DNA of 64,000 bases from Sphagnum magellanicum (lineage: Eukaryota > Streptophyta > Sphagnopsida > Sphagnales > Sphagnaceae), in the NCBI GenBank assembly GCA_021904315.1, contig CM038925.1, positions 5,272,501 through 5,336,500 on the forward strand, read 5' to 3'. This document shows, piece by piece, positions 11,828 through 23,302 of this stretch. Each line of letters begins with the position of its first letter. Position 1 is the first letter of the stretch. The notes beneath the pieces were generated by a model. It was not told the origin of the DNA. It ran no database searches and worked only from the letters and a program-made list of their open reading frames with translations. The translations under genes were made by a program, and so were the position numbers.

Positions 11828-14030
11828 TTGACATCCTTAGTTGATTGGGTGGCAGGTACGTTGATGTTCACCTGATGCAGGTTGTTATGTCAGTTGCCCA
11901 TGGGGTTGCCCCTTGTTGATCCAGTCTCATGAGCTGTGTGTGAGACACTGATATTGTAAATCGATCTACCACCTTGACACTGTGTCTCAAGTGCTCAGAC
12001 CCTCACATTGAATTTTGTGGGTGCCCAAAAAAATTGACTCTTAACTATTGCACAAGCTGAAGATAGCGCCATCCATCCCTTATTTTGCAATGGGTGTTAA
12101 ACCCCAATATCTTTTAACTGAATTGCATGCAATCGCAATTGGAAATTTTTTGTTTCTTGATGAAACTCAGATTCAGAGCTTGAGATGCTGTAGCTGAAAT
12201 TGAGAGAGATACAAGTGATGATGATTTGGAAGTTCATGAGGAAATTTACACTCTTGCACAGAGCAGAAAGGGATTCATCACAGTATGGAAATCTTTGTGG
12301 GTTTGGTCATTCCATAACATATATGGTCTCAGGTGGAGCAGATAGATGATTTAGAAAAAAAACATTTCATGTTCAACATGTGACACATTTTGGTCACTAT
12401 GTATTACAAGTGTATGAGCATCACCAGAAGATTATTTCATATATTGTGGTCAAGAAAATAACATAAACTGCCACCCCAGGTCCCAGATCTTATTTAATGT
12501 ATGAGCATATATAATAAAACTCATTTTCTGTTTTGAATGTGATGCATCCATTTTTGTTTGAATGTGAACCCAACTCAAATGTATTTTTGCCATGGTATGG
12601 TGCCAAATTGTTGGATGGTACAAAGATATGATTTATATTGTGTGGTGTTATACCTCATAATCGTGTTGTCATGACTCCTTTTCAATTCTAAACCAAGTTT
12701 TACTCACTTCACATATTAGCCATTTTTGCAAGCTTGCATCATTTGAAAACATACTGCAAGACATCACACACAATGTGGGGCAACCCATTGGCTACAACAA
12801 TGCCAATGGAGTCTCAATCTTGTGCTTTGGGCAAGGTTGTCATGAGATTGTTGTTTGCATTCAAAATGTCTTGGTTGTTTACACCCATTTTACCATTGAA
12901 AATTTTAAATCGAATTAAATATATTTATGTTTGCCAAACTCATTCTCAATTTTCACAATACCAAGCATCCATCAAATATGTTTTAAATTATGTATAATAC
13001 ATGTAATTGTTTTTGCTATATGCTTTCAATAGCTTTGGCTTTAGAATCCATATGGAAACTATCCTTGAGCAAATATATGGGCACACCTTGACTTTGGATT
13101 TGGATAAGGGGAGTGATAATTGATCCCCACCCCCCCCTCCCCCTTTAATGTTGTTTGGAGAGTGTTAGTGCACAAATGAGTGGTGTTATGAACACTACTT
13201 GTAAGTAATTAACATGTTGTAGCGAGACTTGAAAGATCTAAAGACTTTTCACATGAACTATTTTAAAGAAGGACAAATGGGATCCCTTATGGCAATCGGT
13301 AGCCAATTGGGAATATTTTATGGTGGGTTTTGTCATAAGGGGATATTGTGGTATATATATATATTTTCCTCCCAAATCCCAAGTACATTTGCTAAAATTT
13401 TGTACCTTTTCATACATAAATTAAATCTGAGACTTTTTAAAATGTAAACAAATTACCTCAAATATGATTTATACGTGCTAGAATCACAATGATAACTTGG
13501 GGTGTACACAATCACTATTATTAATGGGTGAACATGAAGGAAATTTACAATTTTTGTATTGACAACCCAATATTTGTGTAAATGTTAATTTGATGCCATT
13601 AAGGCATTTGAGTAAATGTGTCAACCAATCTTGAAGAATTCATTTCCATATTTTTTCCAAAAGTGTGCAAAAACATGTAAGATGAAATTAATTCATTACG
13701 AAGTAAAAATAATAATTTACTTAAACATAAATATGGTGCTCAAAATTCATTATGAAATTATAAATAGAATATTTTTAATCTACTTTTAATTTTAATGAAA
13801 TATTATCTCAATATTCTATTATTTCATAATATAGCAAAAAAAAAACCCTTTTATTTCACATGTACCAAGTGTAAACTCAGGCTGAGATAAGCCAAACTCC
13901 AAGTCCTTGTTTCCCTAAAATTGGATTCAGACCTAACACTATGTGTAGGGTAATGCTCAAGGCTACAGGCATTATCAGATTAAGGGCTGACGACATGAGG
14001 TGGCCGAGGGCATTACAGGTGTAAAAATTG
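11828..14030. other. intergenic, no gene recognised
   Basis: No supported gene. It contains a C-rich patch near 13125-13143 and AT-rich sequence from 12500 onward. Short open frames at 12734-12997 and 13229-13447 have no recognisable content. Confidence 0.45.
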
Positions 14031-14158
14031 ACTAATTTAATTTAATTTTTTTCCTGTGATACCCGCTGAATTTATCAAATCACCAGATTTTAATGATGAG
14101 TTCCGGCAGGTAGCCAAGAGAATAGAAGAATTTCTGTTTATTTTTGCTATTTTTACCT

Positions 14159-14230
14159 AATTTATAGCCAAATTTGGCTAAATGTTTTTTCTAGATGATT
14201 GTCACTTTGGCTACATCACAAAATCCTTAA
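14159..14230 (+). repeat. dispersed AGCCAAATTTGGCT-core repeat, copy A
   Basis: The block TTATAGCCAAATTTGGCTAA is followed by CTAGATGATTGTCACTTTGG and then CTACATC. The same order of words occurs at 61090-61160 in the same orientation. It recurs reverse-complemented at 18126-18190, 35995-36055 and 45175-45240. An upstream word (AATCACCAGATTTTAATG, near 14080) also has a counterpart near 61015. The element type is unknown, and no coding sequence or clear termini were seen. Confidence 0.65.
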
Positions 14231-15734
14231 AAAAGTTCCAGATGCCCTTTGGTTTCACCATTGGGCAAAATGACTAAATATGCAAACCTCTAGAGCAATA
14301 CACATTTCATCCTCCAAAGCCACCATCAATATGAATTTATGGGCTTTGAATTTGGTGGGTGGGAGAAAAAGCCTTGGTGGCCTTGTAGCAATTGAGTGAC
14401 TTACTTTGTAACATTCCAATTAGTGAATTCATATAACATGTTATCACATGGAATAGAAACGACTTTTGATTGAAAGGCAAAACTTCACAACTCAATGACC
14501 TCTTCATCTATGTGAACTTGAAACACATAAAATTGCATGGAATGTGTTGGAAGCTTATTTCTTGAAGACCTTGAATTGGGTTTTTGAGTTATATAACCAA
14601 TCTTTTTGTGATTTGTTTCAATTCCAATTCAAATTATTTGTTGGATGAATGTACCATGCTGTTTTGGTTTCAAGTTAAGAAGACTTGATTTCACGTAATT
14701 TTTCGTTTTTTTTTGGCTTAAAAAAACTTGGATACACCAATTTAGTGAGGAAGGTTTCATCCCTTCCCATTTGCAATCTCCATAGTTGATGTGTTTCAAG
14801 TTGCATTATGCTATGTGTGTGAAAAAACTTTGGCATTGTGGACAATTGGCTCCCCTTGTTTGGATTGGAAATGGATGAATAAATTGCACATTTAACATTG
14901 GCTAGGCGAATGATTTGATAAGGTGAACAAGTAGTTCAAGTATTGAACCACCCACCCTAATATAGTTCATGGTTTGGATGGATTGGGATACATGTATAGG
15001 ATGGGAATGGCATGTAGGCCATACATAGTATGGAAAACAAAAAGGAAGGATTTGTAAGTTTAAAAGGATTTTGATTTTTCAGCTTGTTCACTTAACACTA
15101 TCATGTTTGTTGAACACCACAATGCGACTTTTAAATTATTTAAAAAAAATTTGTGCGTTTAGGCCTCCTACAAAAGCATATTCATAACCCTAAAATATTT
15201 TGAGTTAGACTTCATCACTATGTTGTTAATGCAACTCAACAGTAGAGTTACCCAACAATGCAAAAGCCTTGTGGTTTCCTGGGAGATCCCCCTCGGACCT
15301 ATACTAGACAATCTTATTGGATGAACTGCAATTAATTGAGTTACCAAGGTTCTTCCTTGGTAACCTATTTTGTAAACCCTCTTACTTCCACCTCCCACCA
15401 CTTGGGGAAATTGCTTATGTAATGGGTAAGTACAATAGGTAAATAAGTAGGTAATGTAAAAGGTTATGGGCAAAGCACTTGACGGTTATTAAGTAGGTGG
15501 ATATCCGTCTTAGGTGGGTATCACAAAGATGGTTGGGTACCCCAGCTGGGTCTTAGGCTAGTTTTAAAAAGTTGAGAACAAACAAGTATCACATTAGACG
15601 ATATACTTGATTCAATAATCAGCTTGTCAAATACATAGGGTATCCGGGGTCTTGTTTCTTCATACATGAGCAAGGTATTAGATGTTTAGTTGGGTCCAAT
15701 TTTCATTGCTAGGGTCTTGGGGTAAGTAGGGTAG

Positions 15735-15835
15735 GTTAAAAGGGTAAAGTTAGGAATTTCACACAAGGATTGAACCCAAGAACTTTCAAATATTGGAAGG
15801 TGTCTACCATTGGATCACATGCTCATATGTGGAAA
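15735..15835 (-). mobile_element. tRNA-derived SINE-like head (minus strand)
   Basis: On the minus strand a pol III A-box-like TGATCCAATGGTAGA (15803-15817) is followed at tRNA-like spacing by a B box GGTTCAATCC (15768-15778). The segment between them resembles a tRNA anticodon arm, but the stems pair poorly and the T arm does not close, so this is not an intact tRNA gene. A SINE head or a tRNA pseudogene fits. It is one of three tRNA-like heads within 500 bp. Confidence 0.55.
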
Positions 15836-15938
15836 TGCTTGTCTTAATTTTTTTAATGTAAAATTTACACATGCCAAGACTCTTATTCTAATAGGTGGAA
15901 ACTTGAAACTAAAAAGTTATGAAATGTTTCCCCACACA

Positions 15939-16100
15939 GAGATACATGGTGTAGTGGTTAAGTCATTGCGACACAATTAAGTGATTTTGGGTTCAAACTA
16001 GTGTTGGGTGAGTATCACCTTGAGGGGTTAGTTTTTAAGCCGAATTTAACATTGAAAATAAAAGGTTCTCACCTTAAATCTTAATCACTTCCTTGAAATC
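15939..16100 (+). mobile_element. tRNA-derived SINE
   Basis: An A box TGGTGTAGTGGTTAAG begins at 15947 and a B box GGTTCAAACTA lies at 15990-16000. Both are close to the pol III internal promoter consensus, and their spacing is right for a tRNA-derived head. The head is followed by non-tRNA sequence (GGTGAGTATCACCTTGAGG and on), as in a SINE body. No clear tail or flanking duplication was identified, so the right end is approximate. Confidence 0.65.
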
Positions 16101-16164
16101 CGACATGTCATCATATGAGCTTCAACTTGATACCTGAGGAGTTTATGAAAAGAACCCTCCAGGT

Positions 16165-16258
16165 CTGGTTCTTAAGTTAGTAGAGGCTATATAAAAAACC
16201 TAGTAACTTGAGTTCAAATTTTATAACTAAATAGGTGTTTAGTTATAAAATTTGAACT
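16165..16258 (+). mobile_element. third tRNA-like head ending in a perfect hairpin
   Basis: TTAAGTTAGTAGAGGC (from about 16172) resembles a tRNA D arm and A box, and GAGTTCAAATTT (from 16210) resembles a B box. The B-box-like region starts the left arm of a perfect 21-bp inverted repeat (16211-16231 and 16238-16258, loop of 6). Either a decayed SINE was locally duplicated in inverted orientation, or the hairpin is a feature of its own. Confidence 0.4.
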
Positions 16259-16904
16259 TAAAGATCATTTTGGTTTCAAGGAATTTTTTTCCATTATTCA
16301 ATTACTTCTCATGTGGAAAAACTTTGTTTAAAATATCCACATGCTAATGATTTGAACTTTAAAACAATTGGCCTAAATGAACTTAATTTTTTAAAAAATC
16401 ACCATTATCATTGCACATGAAAAGTTATGGTTTTATGGTTAAAACATTAGTCTCCCTCTAGGGAGTCAAATTGGGTTTTCTTGAAGACTAATGATTCTCG
16501 TTTGAGGGAAAACTTTTAAAAAAAAAAAAAAGTTAAAAAACCAGACCATTTCTTTAGAAATCTGGTAAGAACTAGAATCAAAGATTTTTTTGAAAAAAAG
16601 AAAAGAAATGCCCAACATTGGTTTAAATCCAATGTGGGGAGCCTATCTGTACCTAAATTCCCAATTTTTTGGTTAAAATAGAAAGATGAAATTTGCGGCA
16701 CAAAAGAATCACTGATTCTGGATGATCATTAGGGTAAATGACCGACCATTGGATGACAGTAGTAGTGCATGAAAGGTTTGGATTAAGGAGATGAGTGCAA
16801 CAACAACACTAGGGGAGAACAGCCCATGAGCAATCATCTAAGTGTTCAGGGCGGGCCAGATCCAAGGGGGAGGGCTCTGTTGTTTCTGGTGTTTAAAAAA
16901 AACT

Positions 16905-17365
16905 TGAACCCTTCCTATTGGCACATTAGGCACACTAAAAATCATTAAAAATGAAGTAGAATTGAGAAAGTTACGGCCCCCCAAAATAGAGGGGGTCAAG
17001 AACTCAAAAAAACAAACCACCAAACACTGCAAAGCCTAAATCTGATCACCCGAAAAATTCCTTGTATGTTACTATGTTGTTATTAGAGTTTTGAGATGAT
17101 TTGTACAACTGAAGGTGGTGCTCCTATAGCACTTTAAATCATTTAAAATGAACAAGAAATGAGAAAGTTAGAAGCTTTGAAAGTAGGAGGGGTCCAAAAA
17201 CAAAAAAAGAAAAAAGAAAAAACATGCATTTTGTGAGTTAGAAAGCTTATTTTTCTTCTCACTATTTTTTAATTATTCCTTTTCATTTGCACTTCAAAAA
17301 TGATTTCTAGAGCTTGAGGCAATGCTCCCATAACATTTTAAATCGCTCAAAATGAAGCACAGATG
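16905..17365. repeat. degenerate tandem repeat, about 200-bp period
   Basis: Three diverged units share the order 'CACTTTAAATCATTTAAAAT, GAA, ..GAGAAAGTTA'. The anchors are TTAAAAATGAAGTAG near 16945, TTAAAATGAACAAG near 17142 and CTCAAAATGAAGCAC near 17347, giving periods near 197 and 205 bp. Units differ by many substitutions and indels. Not coding. Confidence 0.5.
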
Positions 17366-17569
17366 ATGAAGATCTAAAGAACTCATCAGTGATAGGGTAA
17401 TGATCAGTGATGAACAGATCTACCCTAGTACAGAATGCATGAATACTTACTCACTCCATTGGCAGGCAGACTGCCACACTTCAGTCTTCTTCTTCTTCTC
17501 AGTGAGAAGTTCCAATTGAGTTAGGAAATGGAACAACAACAAAAAGAAGTGGACCCATGAACAATAAAA

Positions 17570-17574
<5 letters not shown>

Positions 17575-17606
<32 letters not shown>
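17575..17606. repeat. (AC)n microsatellite
   Basis: Uninterrupted AC run of about 16 units, just left of a trinucleotide-rich patch. Confidence 0.9.
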
Positions 17607-17609
<3 letters not shown>

Positions 17610-17679
17610 ACTTACTTACTGACAAGGTTGGGTGCTCTCAAGTTGATCTCATGTTGAATCATCTTTTGATGAGATCAGT

Positions 17680-17860
17680 TTGCAGCAGCAGCAGCAGAAT
17701 TGTGGGTGGGTACTATGACAAGAGTAATAATTATTGGGGCGGGGAGGGGGAGGAGAAAGAGAGTGCTGCATGTGCAGAGTACCTAGTAGTAGTAGTAGTG
17801 ATGGGAGAATGAAATCATCAGAGGGTGGGAGGAGCTGCTGCTGTTGTTGCAGGGCAATTG
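17680..17860. repeat. trinucleotide-rich, G+C-richer patch
   Basis: The patch contains (CAG)n near 17682-17697, (TAG)n near 17788-17801 and GCTGCTGCTGTTGTTGCAG near 17835-17853, with a G-rich stretch at 17738-17752. Open frames on either strand are mostly runs of Q, L, C or S. The composition resembles the homopolymer-encoding parts of the host gene at 37.6 kb, so an exon relic is possible, but no domain or splice chain supports one. Confidence 0.4.
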
Positions 17861-18029
17861 ATAAACAAAAAAAACCTCCTTTCTTGACAGACACATTTTG
17901 GCAGGAAAGAAAGTAGCCAAGTGTTTTAATGAATGCTCCATTAAACTAGCAAACCCATAGTGTTGCAACCCATAATGCAATGCAATGCAAAGGAGGACTT
18001 GATGAATCAATCATTCTCATTTGTAGGGT

Positions 18030-18190
18030 AAGTGGTGATCATCCATAGAAAGATGTAGAAAAAGTGGTGATCATCCATAGAAAGATGTAGAAAAAGTGGT
18101 GTTCATCCATAGAAAGATGTAGAAAAAGTGGTGATCATCCATCCATAGGAAGAATTTACCAAATCTGACTCTAAAACCATATCTGAAATA
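18030..18190 (-). repeat. 32-bp tandem repeat inside a dispersed core repeat
   Basis: Units of 32 bp (AAGTGGTGATCATCCATAGA plus AAGATGTAGAAA) start at 18030, 18062 and 18094, with a partial unit at 18126. The third differs by one base. The last unit continues into AGAATTTACCAAATCTGACT and CTAAAACCATATC, which is the reverse complement of the dispersed repeat seen at 14159 and 61090. The array therefore arose by tandem expansion of part of that repeat. The near-identity of the units suggests the expansion is recent. Confidence 0.8.
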
Positions 18191-18690
18191 CAACACTTTA
18201 ATCATCCCTCTATTTAGATCTATGGTTACACTCAAAACCAAATATAGAAATCTAGTGATTTTTACTCAATTTTCCCCCCTCACTTGTGGCCATTTGCAAA
18301 CCTCCAAATCCATTTCATTTTTTAATTTCACTTTTGAGCAAAATTTTGTCAATTAAAAAAAAGAAAAAAGGTGGTGGTCTCTAATGGAACTTTTTTTGAG
18401 TTTGGGTAGAACGAGAAGGTCTAGTAACTCTAATGTCTCTCAAGTTCTGTTGTTTGCTTATAATAAATGCAATGGAACGTGGAAGGGGCTGGGCCTATAC
18501 AAGATGCTTGAAAGCAATAAATCAAATGAACTTGAATCTCATTGCTTTTGTGTGTAGAGGCCCATTGTATGTGCAAATATTTTGACCATTCAGTTCATTC
18601 TCATCACAACCTCCTTTTTTTTTCACCACACTTACATGAGTTGCAGATTTTCAATTCAATGGAGACTAGCTAGTAAGGGGTCAAATTCTC

Positions 18691-18693
<3 letters not shown>

Positions 18694-18724
<31 letters not shown>
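18694..18724. repeat. (AC)n microsatellite
   Basis: Uninterrupted AC run of about 15 units followed by an A-rich stretch. Confidence 0.9.
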
Positions 18725-18728
<4 letters not shown>

Positions 18729-19133
18729 AAAAAAAAACCATGAAAATTTGAAGAAGGTTGTCCATAAATTATATCGATTGCACACTTGATAATGGGAATT
18801 TCCATTTTTCAACCAAATTAATTACTTGACAATTAATTATTTGACAATTTTTTTTTCCTCACCTCAACTATTCCTAAAAGCTTTGATGGTGCGGTCAATA
18901 ATAGTAATTAAATGTCAAACAAATTTTCTAAAACTATCAGCATTGGCAGTGGCTAATTTGATTTTGAGAAAAATCAATAATATTTCATGTAAAATAATTT
19001 AAATTATTGCCAGAATGGTAAAGATTATTTCAAGGTTGTATTGCATCCAAAGGCTTTTTTTTAATTTCTAATTTAATTTTTTTATTATTTTAGAGTGCTA
19101 CCAGTGGAGAATGACTAAAAAATAGTATATTAA

Positions 19134-19211
19134 AATAACTGCACAACATAGCTAGCTAGCAGCCCTTTCTAGTGAGGGTCTCTCTTCTACTAGTAGTGTT
19201 GTGCAGTTATT
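19134..19211. repeat. inverted repeat AATAACTGCACAAC, divergent TIR-like ends
   Basis: AATAACTGCACAAC (19134-19147) and its exact reverse complement (19198-19211) are separated by 50 bp containing a TAGC repeat. The right arm sits within TAGTGTTGTGCAGTTATT, and a near copy (ATGTTGTGCAGTTAATAG) occurs near 61309. This suggests terminal sequences of an element family. Just right of it lie AGAACCGCCGGTTCT (19223-19237) and GAACCTTCGGTTC (19263-19275), small palindromes resembling the subterminal repeats of plant hAT elements. Confidence 0.55.
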
Positions 19212-19860
19212 GGAATTTATAGAGAACCGCCGGTTCTATTTTTAATTGACTTGGGAATTAGAGAACCTTCGGTTCCCAGTTTTTTGGGAATTTTTTAAAA
19301 AATGAAAGAACTGGTGATTATTTTATGATTGGTTATTTATTTATTGATCTATTTACTTTCAAAATTTTGAGAACGAGATGACTACCGATTATACCGAATA
19401 TTGGGTACTCGATTTCTTGAGAACCGGGAATACGGACCTTAAAGAATCGCCCCCAATAACTAACCTAGTTGCTCGGCTCTTGTTCCTGTTTTGTAATGAC
19501 CGTCCAACACGGGAGTGTACGATCGAGAGATCGATCATCGTGCGTGCACTCTTACGTTGCACACGATAATAATCATAGCCGCACACTTTCTTGCTCGAGA
19601 CAAGGGATTTTGTTGGGTCTTTCTTCCTCGGATGCTGTGACGAGACTGGAGACGCGGTGTGCACATCAACTTGGGGCACAATTTCCTACTTGGTGCCAAA
19701 CTAACTACTTCCGATGATGACGATGATGACCCAAAAACCTTTTTAAAATTTTTTAAAAAAAAGTTGTCATCAACCATGTGCTCATGACGTTCTCCCCCCC
19801 CTCCTGGTAAGATTCGAGATAGCCCCTTCTTTCCGTCCGTCTGTCCATCCATCGTACCTT
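19212..19860. other. CpG-rich island of unknown origin
   Basis: CpG dinucleotides are frequent (ACCGATTATACCG, GATCGAGAGATCGATCATCG, GACGCGG, CCGATGATGACGATG) in a window otherwise poor in CpG. No convincing gene was found: frames of up to about 105 codons on both strands show no domain. It may be a young, still undecayed insertion, possibly of an hAT-like element given the AGAACC palindromes at its left end, or an unmethylated regulatory segment. Confidence 0.5.
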
Positions 19861-20065
19861 GGTAGCTTTGATACTAATTATATTATTATTTTTTAAATAT
19901 TGAAATTTTCACCCCGAAAAAAAAACATTCGAAGAGCAAAATTTTGTGCAGGAAAATACAGAATAATATTTTAGATTTTCTGCAATATTGTATTTTCAAC
20001 ATGCAATCTTCAAACGAAAGTAATTACTTGAGCACTAAAATGTTGAACTTGCCATTTCACTATGG

Positions 20066-20242
20066 TATTGGTTAAGGGTGTTGAGAAAAATAAAATAAAA
20101 TAAAAATAAAAATAATAATTATTTTTGGGTGATGAAAGGATGTTGGGAAGATGTTATTGGTTAAGGCTGTTGAGAAAATAATAATAATAATAATTTTAAT
20201 TTTTTTTTTTTGGTGTGATGAAAGGATGTTGAGAAGATGCTA
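20066..20242. repeat. 89-bp tandem duplication
   Basis: TATTGGTTAAGG, GTGTTGAGAAAA, an AAT-rich tract and GTGATGAAAGGATGTTG occur twice in the same order, starting at 20066 and 20155. The copies differ mainly in the length of the AAT/A-rich tract. Not coding. Confidence 0.75.
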
Positions 20243-22136
20243 AAAGGGATAACAAGGATGGTGGATAACATTGGCACAACTATTACCTGATAGTAATTAC
20301 CGTCACAAAATCATTTTTAAAACAAAAAAAGAAAACTTTAACATTCTTACAATGTTTGAAGATTACCTTCATTAGTTTGTGATAGTTTCTAGGGATTTTT
20401 TTTAGAAGGTGGGGTATAGGTGAAAAATATTCATATTAATTTAAAAGGAGATTTGGAGATTATTTTAAAATGTAAGTTGGTACGTTGAATTTGAAGGTAA
20501 AGGTGAGAAAATCTAAAATGAGATGAGAAAATCTTCGAAAAGATGAGGAAGATCCATATGTGCTAGTGAATCCCTTGGGGTTGGGCCCACTTTTGTTAAT
20601 GTTTGTTGGAGAGGAGCTTGGAGGAGATTTCTTTGCAACGGGCTGGGTTTTGAAAGAAGTTTGACAAGATTTGGAGATCGAGATGTACTTTAAAAGTGTG
20701 TGTAAATACAAGAAATATATGTTCCAAGGAAGGTGTCTATTTGTGTTTTTTTTTTTTTCTTTTGATATAGATGATTGTTATGCTTTGGAATTTTATTTCA
20801 CATTTGAGTTGTATCATATTGTAGGTATTTATTCTTTTCTTTTTTAACAAATGGTCACTAAATGATAGTTGTAATAACTGAATGCAGTTGCAACAAAGGA
20901 GAGTAACAACAATGATGGACAAAAGTTCATGACAAACAAAGTAGTTTGCACCTTTTAGTACACCTTGCAATAGAGTTCAAAAGATGGGTAGGATAATAAC
21001 TATCTTTTTGCCACATCAATTGTTTTATTAAACATTTTTTTTAAAAGGGTTTTACTTTATGTTTTTGAAGGGTAGTTATGCTAATGGTAGGCATATTCCA
21101 ATACATTTATTTTCTTGTATTTTATATGTTTTTATACTTGACAATCTTCACATAATGTGTATTTAGGGTTGTTGGGACTATAACCTTTATAACAACAATA
21201 GATGACATGGGGCAATGATTGGGGAATGCTTAAGGTTAGGTAGTGTTGGGAAAAAATGGTGTACATTAAAAAAACAATTAATTGACAAGGGGATGATAGA
21301 GATGTCAAACAACATTGAGGAAATGATATAAGACTTTAAGTAGTGTTGAGGAGATGCCATGGGGTGCTTGACAATGTTGAAAAAATGTTAGGGGACATTA
21401 AAAAAATCTTTCTAGTGCTAAGGTGGACATCAAGGAACAACAACAGTGCTAGATAAACATTAGAAGGACATTAGGCAACATAAAAAAATTAAAGACACTG
21501 TGAAAACATTAAAGGATGACAAGGGTGTTCGAAAAATGTCAAGGATAATAGGAAGATGCTAAACAATGTCACAAAAATGACAAGGGACATTGAAAAGCAC
21601 AAAAAAACATTGAGCAACATTGAAAAGACATTGGGGGGATGTGTGAAAAGGTAAGTCTAAACCAAATAGGTAAACTTTGATTAAATATTTTTGAAAATTT
21701 ACTTTTATGGACACCAAGAAGGTTGCTAGGGACATCCCAAGGCATCCCTAGCTTAAAGATGTCCTTCCTAGCAACTTTGTTTTGTACACATGCCCATGAT
21801 TGTACTCGAATGATTAATTTTGTGGAAAGGAGTGGATTTAACCTTTAAAAACATAGCATGACAAACATCTTATTTCAAAGCACTATGCTAAAATTGACAT
21901 TCCATATCAATTTGTCCTTATTGATTATACTAGTTGCTTATGCCATTTGTAGTTGATTCAAACTAGTTATGAAATGACATTTTTGGTGTATTAAAGTTTC
22001 AAACAACTAGATGACAACTAAACTTGTAATATAAATTCAAAAAACCTTCAATTTGTTTATATTATAAAAATAATAGTTCATTTATTGAATCATAATTCTT
22101 TTTCATGACAAGATGACAAGGTTCGCACAAATCCAT
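20243..22136. other. intergenic with a decayed purine-biased minisatellite
   Basis: No gene was recognised. Between about 21200 and 21650 the plus strand repeats short variants of GACATTGAAAAGATG and CAAGGGACATTG at irregular 20-30 bp spacing, a heavily decayed minisatellite. An imperfect hairpin follows: AAGGTTGCTAGGGACATC (21719-21736) against GATGTCCTTCCTAGCAACTT (21758-21777). No transcript evidence is visible. Confidence 0.5.
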
Positions 22137-22779
22137 GGGTGAAATCATGGTCAAAGGAACGAGGGGTGCCAAGGTAAAAGTCTTTTTCTAACGATTGCAC
22201 TTGACATGTGTCATTTTTGTGTTGGTTTATAAGTTAAAATTTTGTATTTCACATACCACATTTAATACTACATTTTAAATATAAATAAATTGGTTTTATA
22301 TCATGTATATTATGCATTCATGCCTTCTATCATATAAATATGAACAACTTTTTGTTAAAGCCACATTTTGAAAATCCATAATTTCCAAGATGAAAAACAT
22401 TTTTGAGCCAAATGTGTTTAAGTGGGTTATGAAAAAAAAATTCATTAGTTCAAGTCCTTTTGCCCTTCTAATCATCAATGTTAAAATTCTCTCTAATTTT
22501 CAAAAGGAATGGTGCACATTTGGTAAAAAAAATTAAAGACATTTGAAAAAAACAAGGATTGTCCACTTTTGAAGTTTGAGTGTTTTGAACATGTAAAACA
22601 AATTTTGATTTTTTGTCAAGTTTTGAACATGTAAACTTTGCAATTTAATGGAAAATATTCCAAAATATATATAAAAATTCAAACTATTATGCTTCCTTTG
22701 TGATTTTTTAAACATACAAAAATGTAATTTTAAGTAGTGTTCACTCACTTGGGTGGTTCCTTTGATTGTGATTTTACCC
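22137..22779. mobile_element. non-autonomous TIR DNA transposon, 643 bp, TSD CCAT (copy X1)
   Basis: The left end GGGTGAAATCATGGTCAAAG mirrors the right end, whose reverse complement begins GGGTAAAATCACAATCAAAG. The four differences are all transitions. CCAT flanks both ends (22133-22136 and 22780-22783). The whole length aligns with the element at 46273-46908, sharing words such as GCACATTTGGTA and CATTCATGCC, which fixes the boundaries independently. No transposase frame is present. Many substitutions separate the two copies, so the family is not young. Confidence 0.82.
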
Positions 22780-23302
22780 CCATGTCAATTTTAATTATGC
22801 ACATGAAAATCATAAATTTTCTATTTTACTTTTGCAATTTTAAGTTGAAAATATATCATGTGCAACATATTTCATGCTTGGGGCCCAAGGGAAGTATAAG
22901 TGAGTATAAATATAGGGGTCACATATATTAGTTATTAAGTGAAAATTATAATTTAATTTATATTTATTTTGAAAACTAATACATATTTAATATAAGATAT
23001 GTATTAGTCTTGACATTTCAAATATATAACACATGTGTTAAAATTTTAAATATTAATTATTTGTAAGTTCAAATTAGTAAGTTAGTAAATGAACTAGTAT
23101 TAGTAAATGGGCTAGTAATCTTGAACATGAAGGAATGCAAAATGAAGGATCCTTTCATGCACCACTAGTGGGTGCTCGTGACCTTCGGCCATTGTGAAGT
23201 CCCCCGGTTTCTTTAAACTTGGTTCGCGTTTTAGGTTTTTTTAAAAAACTTTTAACTTTTTTTTAAAAAAAATTTATGTGTTTTTTATTTTTATTATTAT
23301 TT

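Noticed and set aside
15735-15835. Intact tRNA gene on the minus strand
   Set aside because: A and B boxes fit, but the acceptor and T stems do not pair and the anticodon loop lacks the usual T33, so a SINE head or pseudogene is likelier.
17649-17916. Short proteins with polyglutamine or polycysteine on both strands
   Set aside because: They only translate CAG, TAG and GGAGG-type repeats. No homology or exon structure.
22449-22459. B-box-like AGTTCAAGTCC in element X1 (and its counterpart in X2 near 46577)
   Set aside because: No A box at the right distance and no tRNA fold; it is an internal word of the TIR element.
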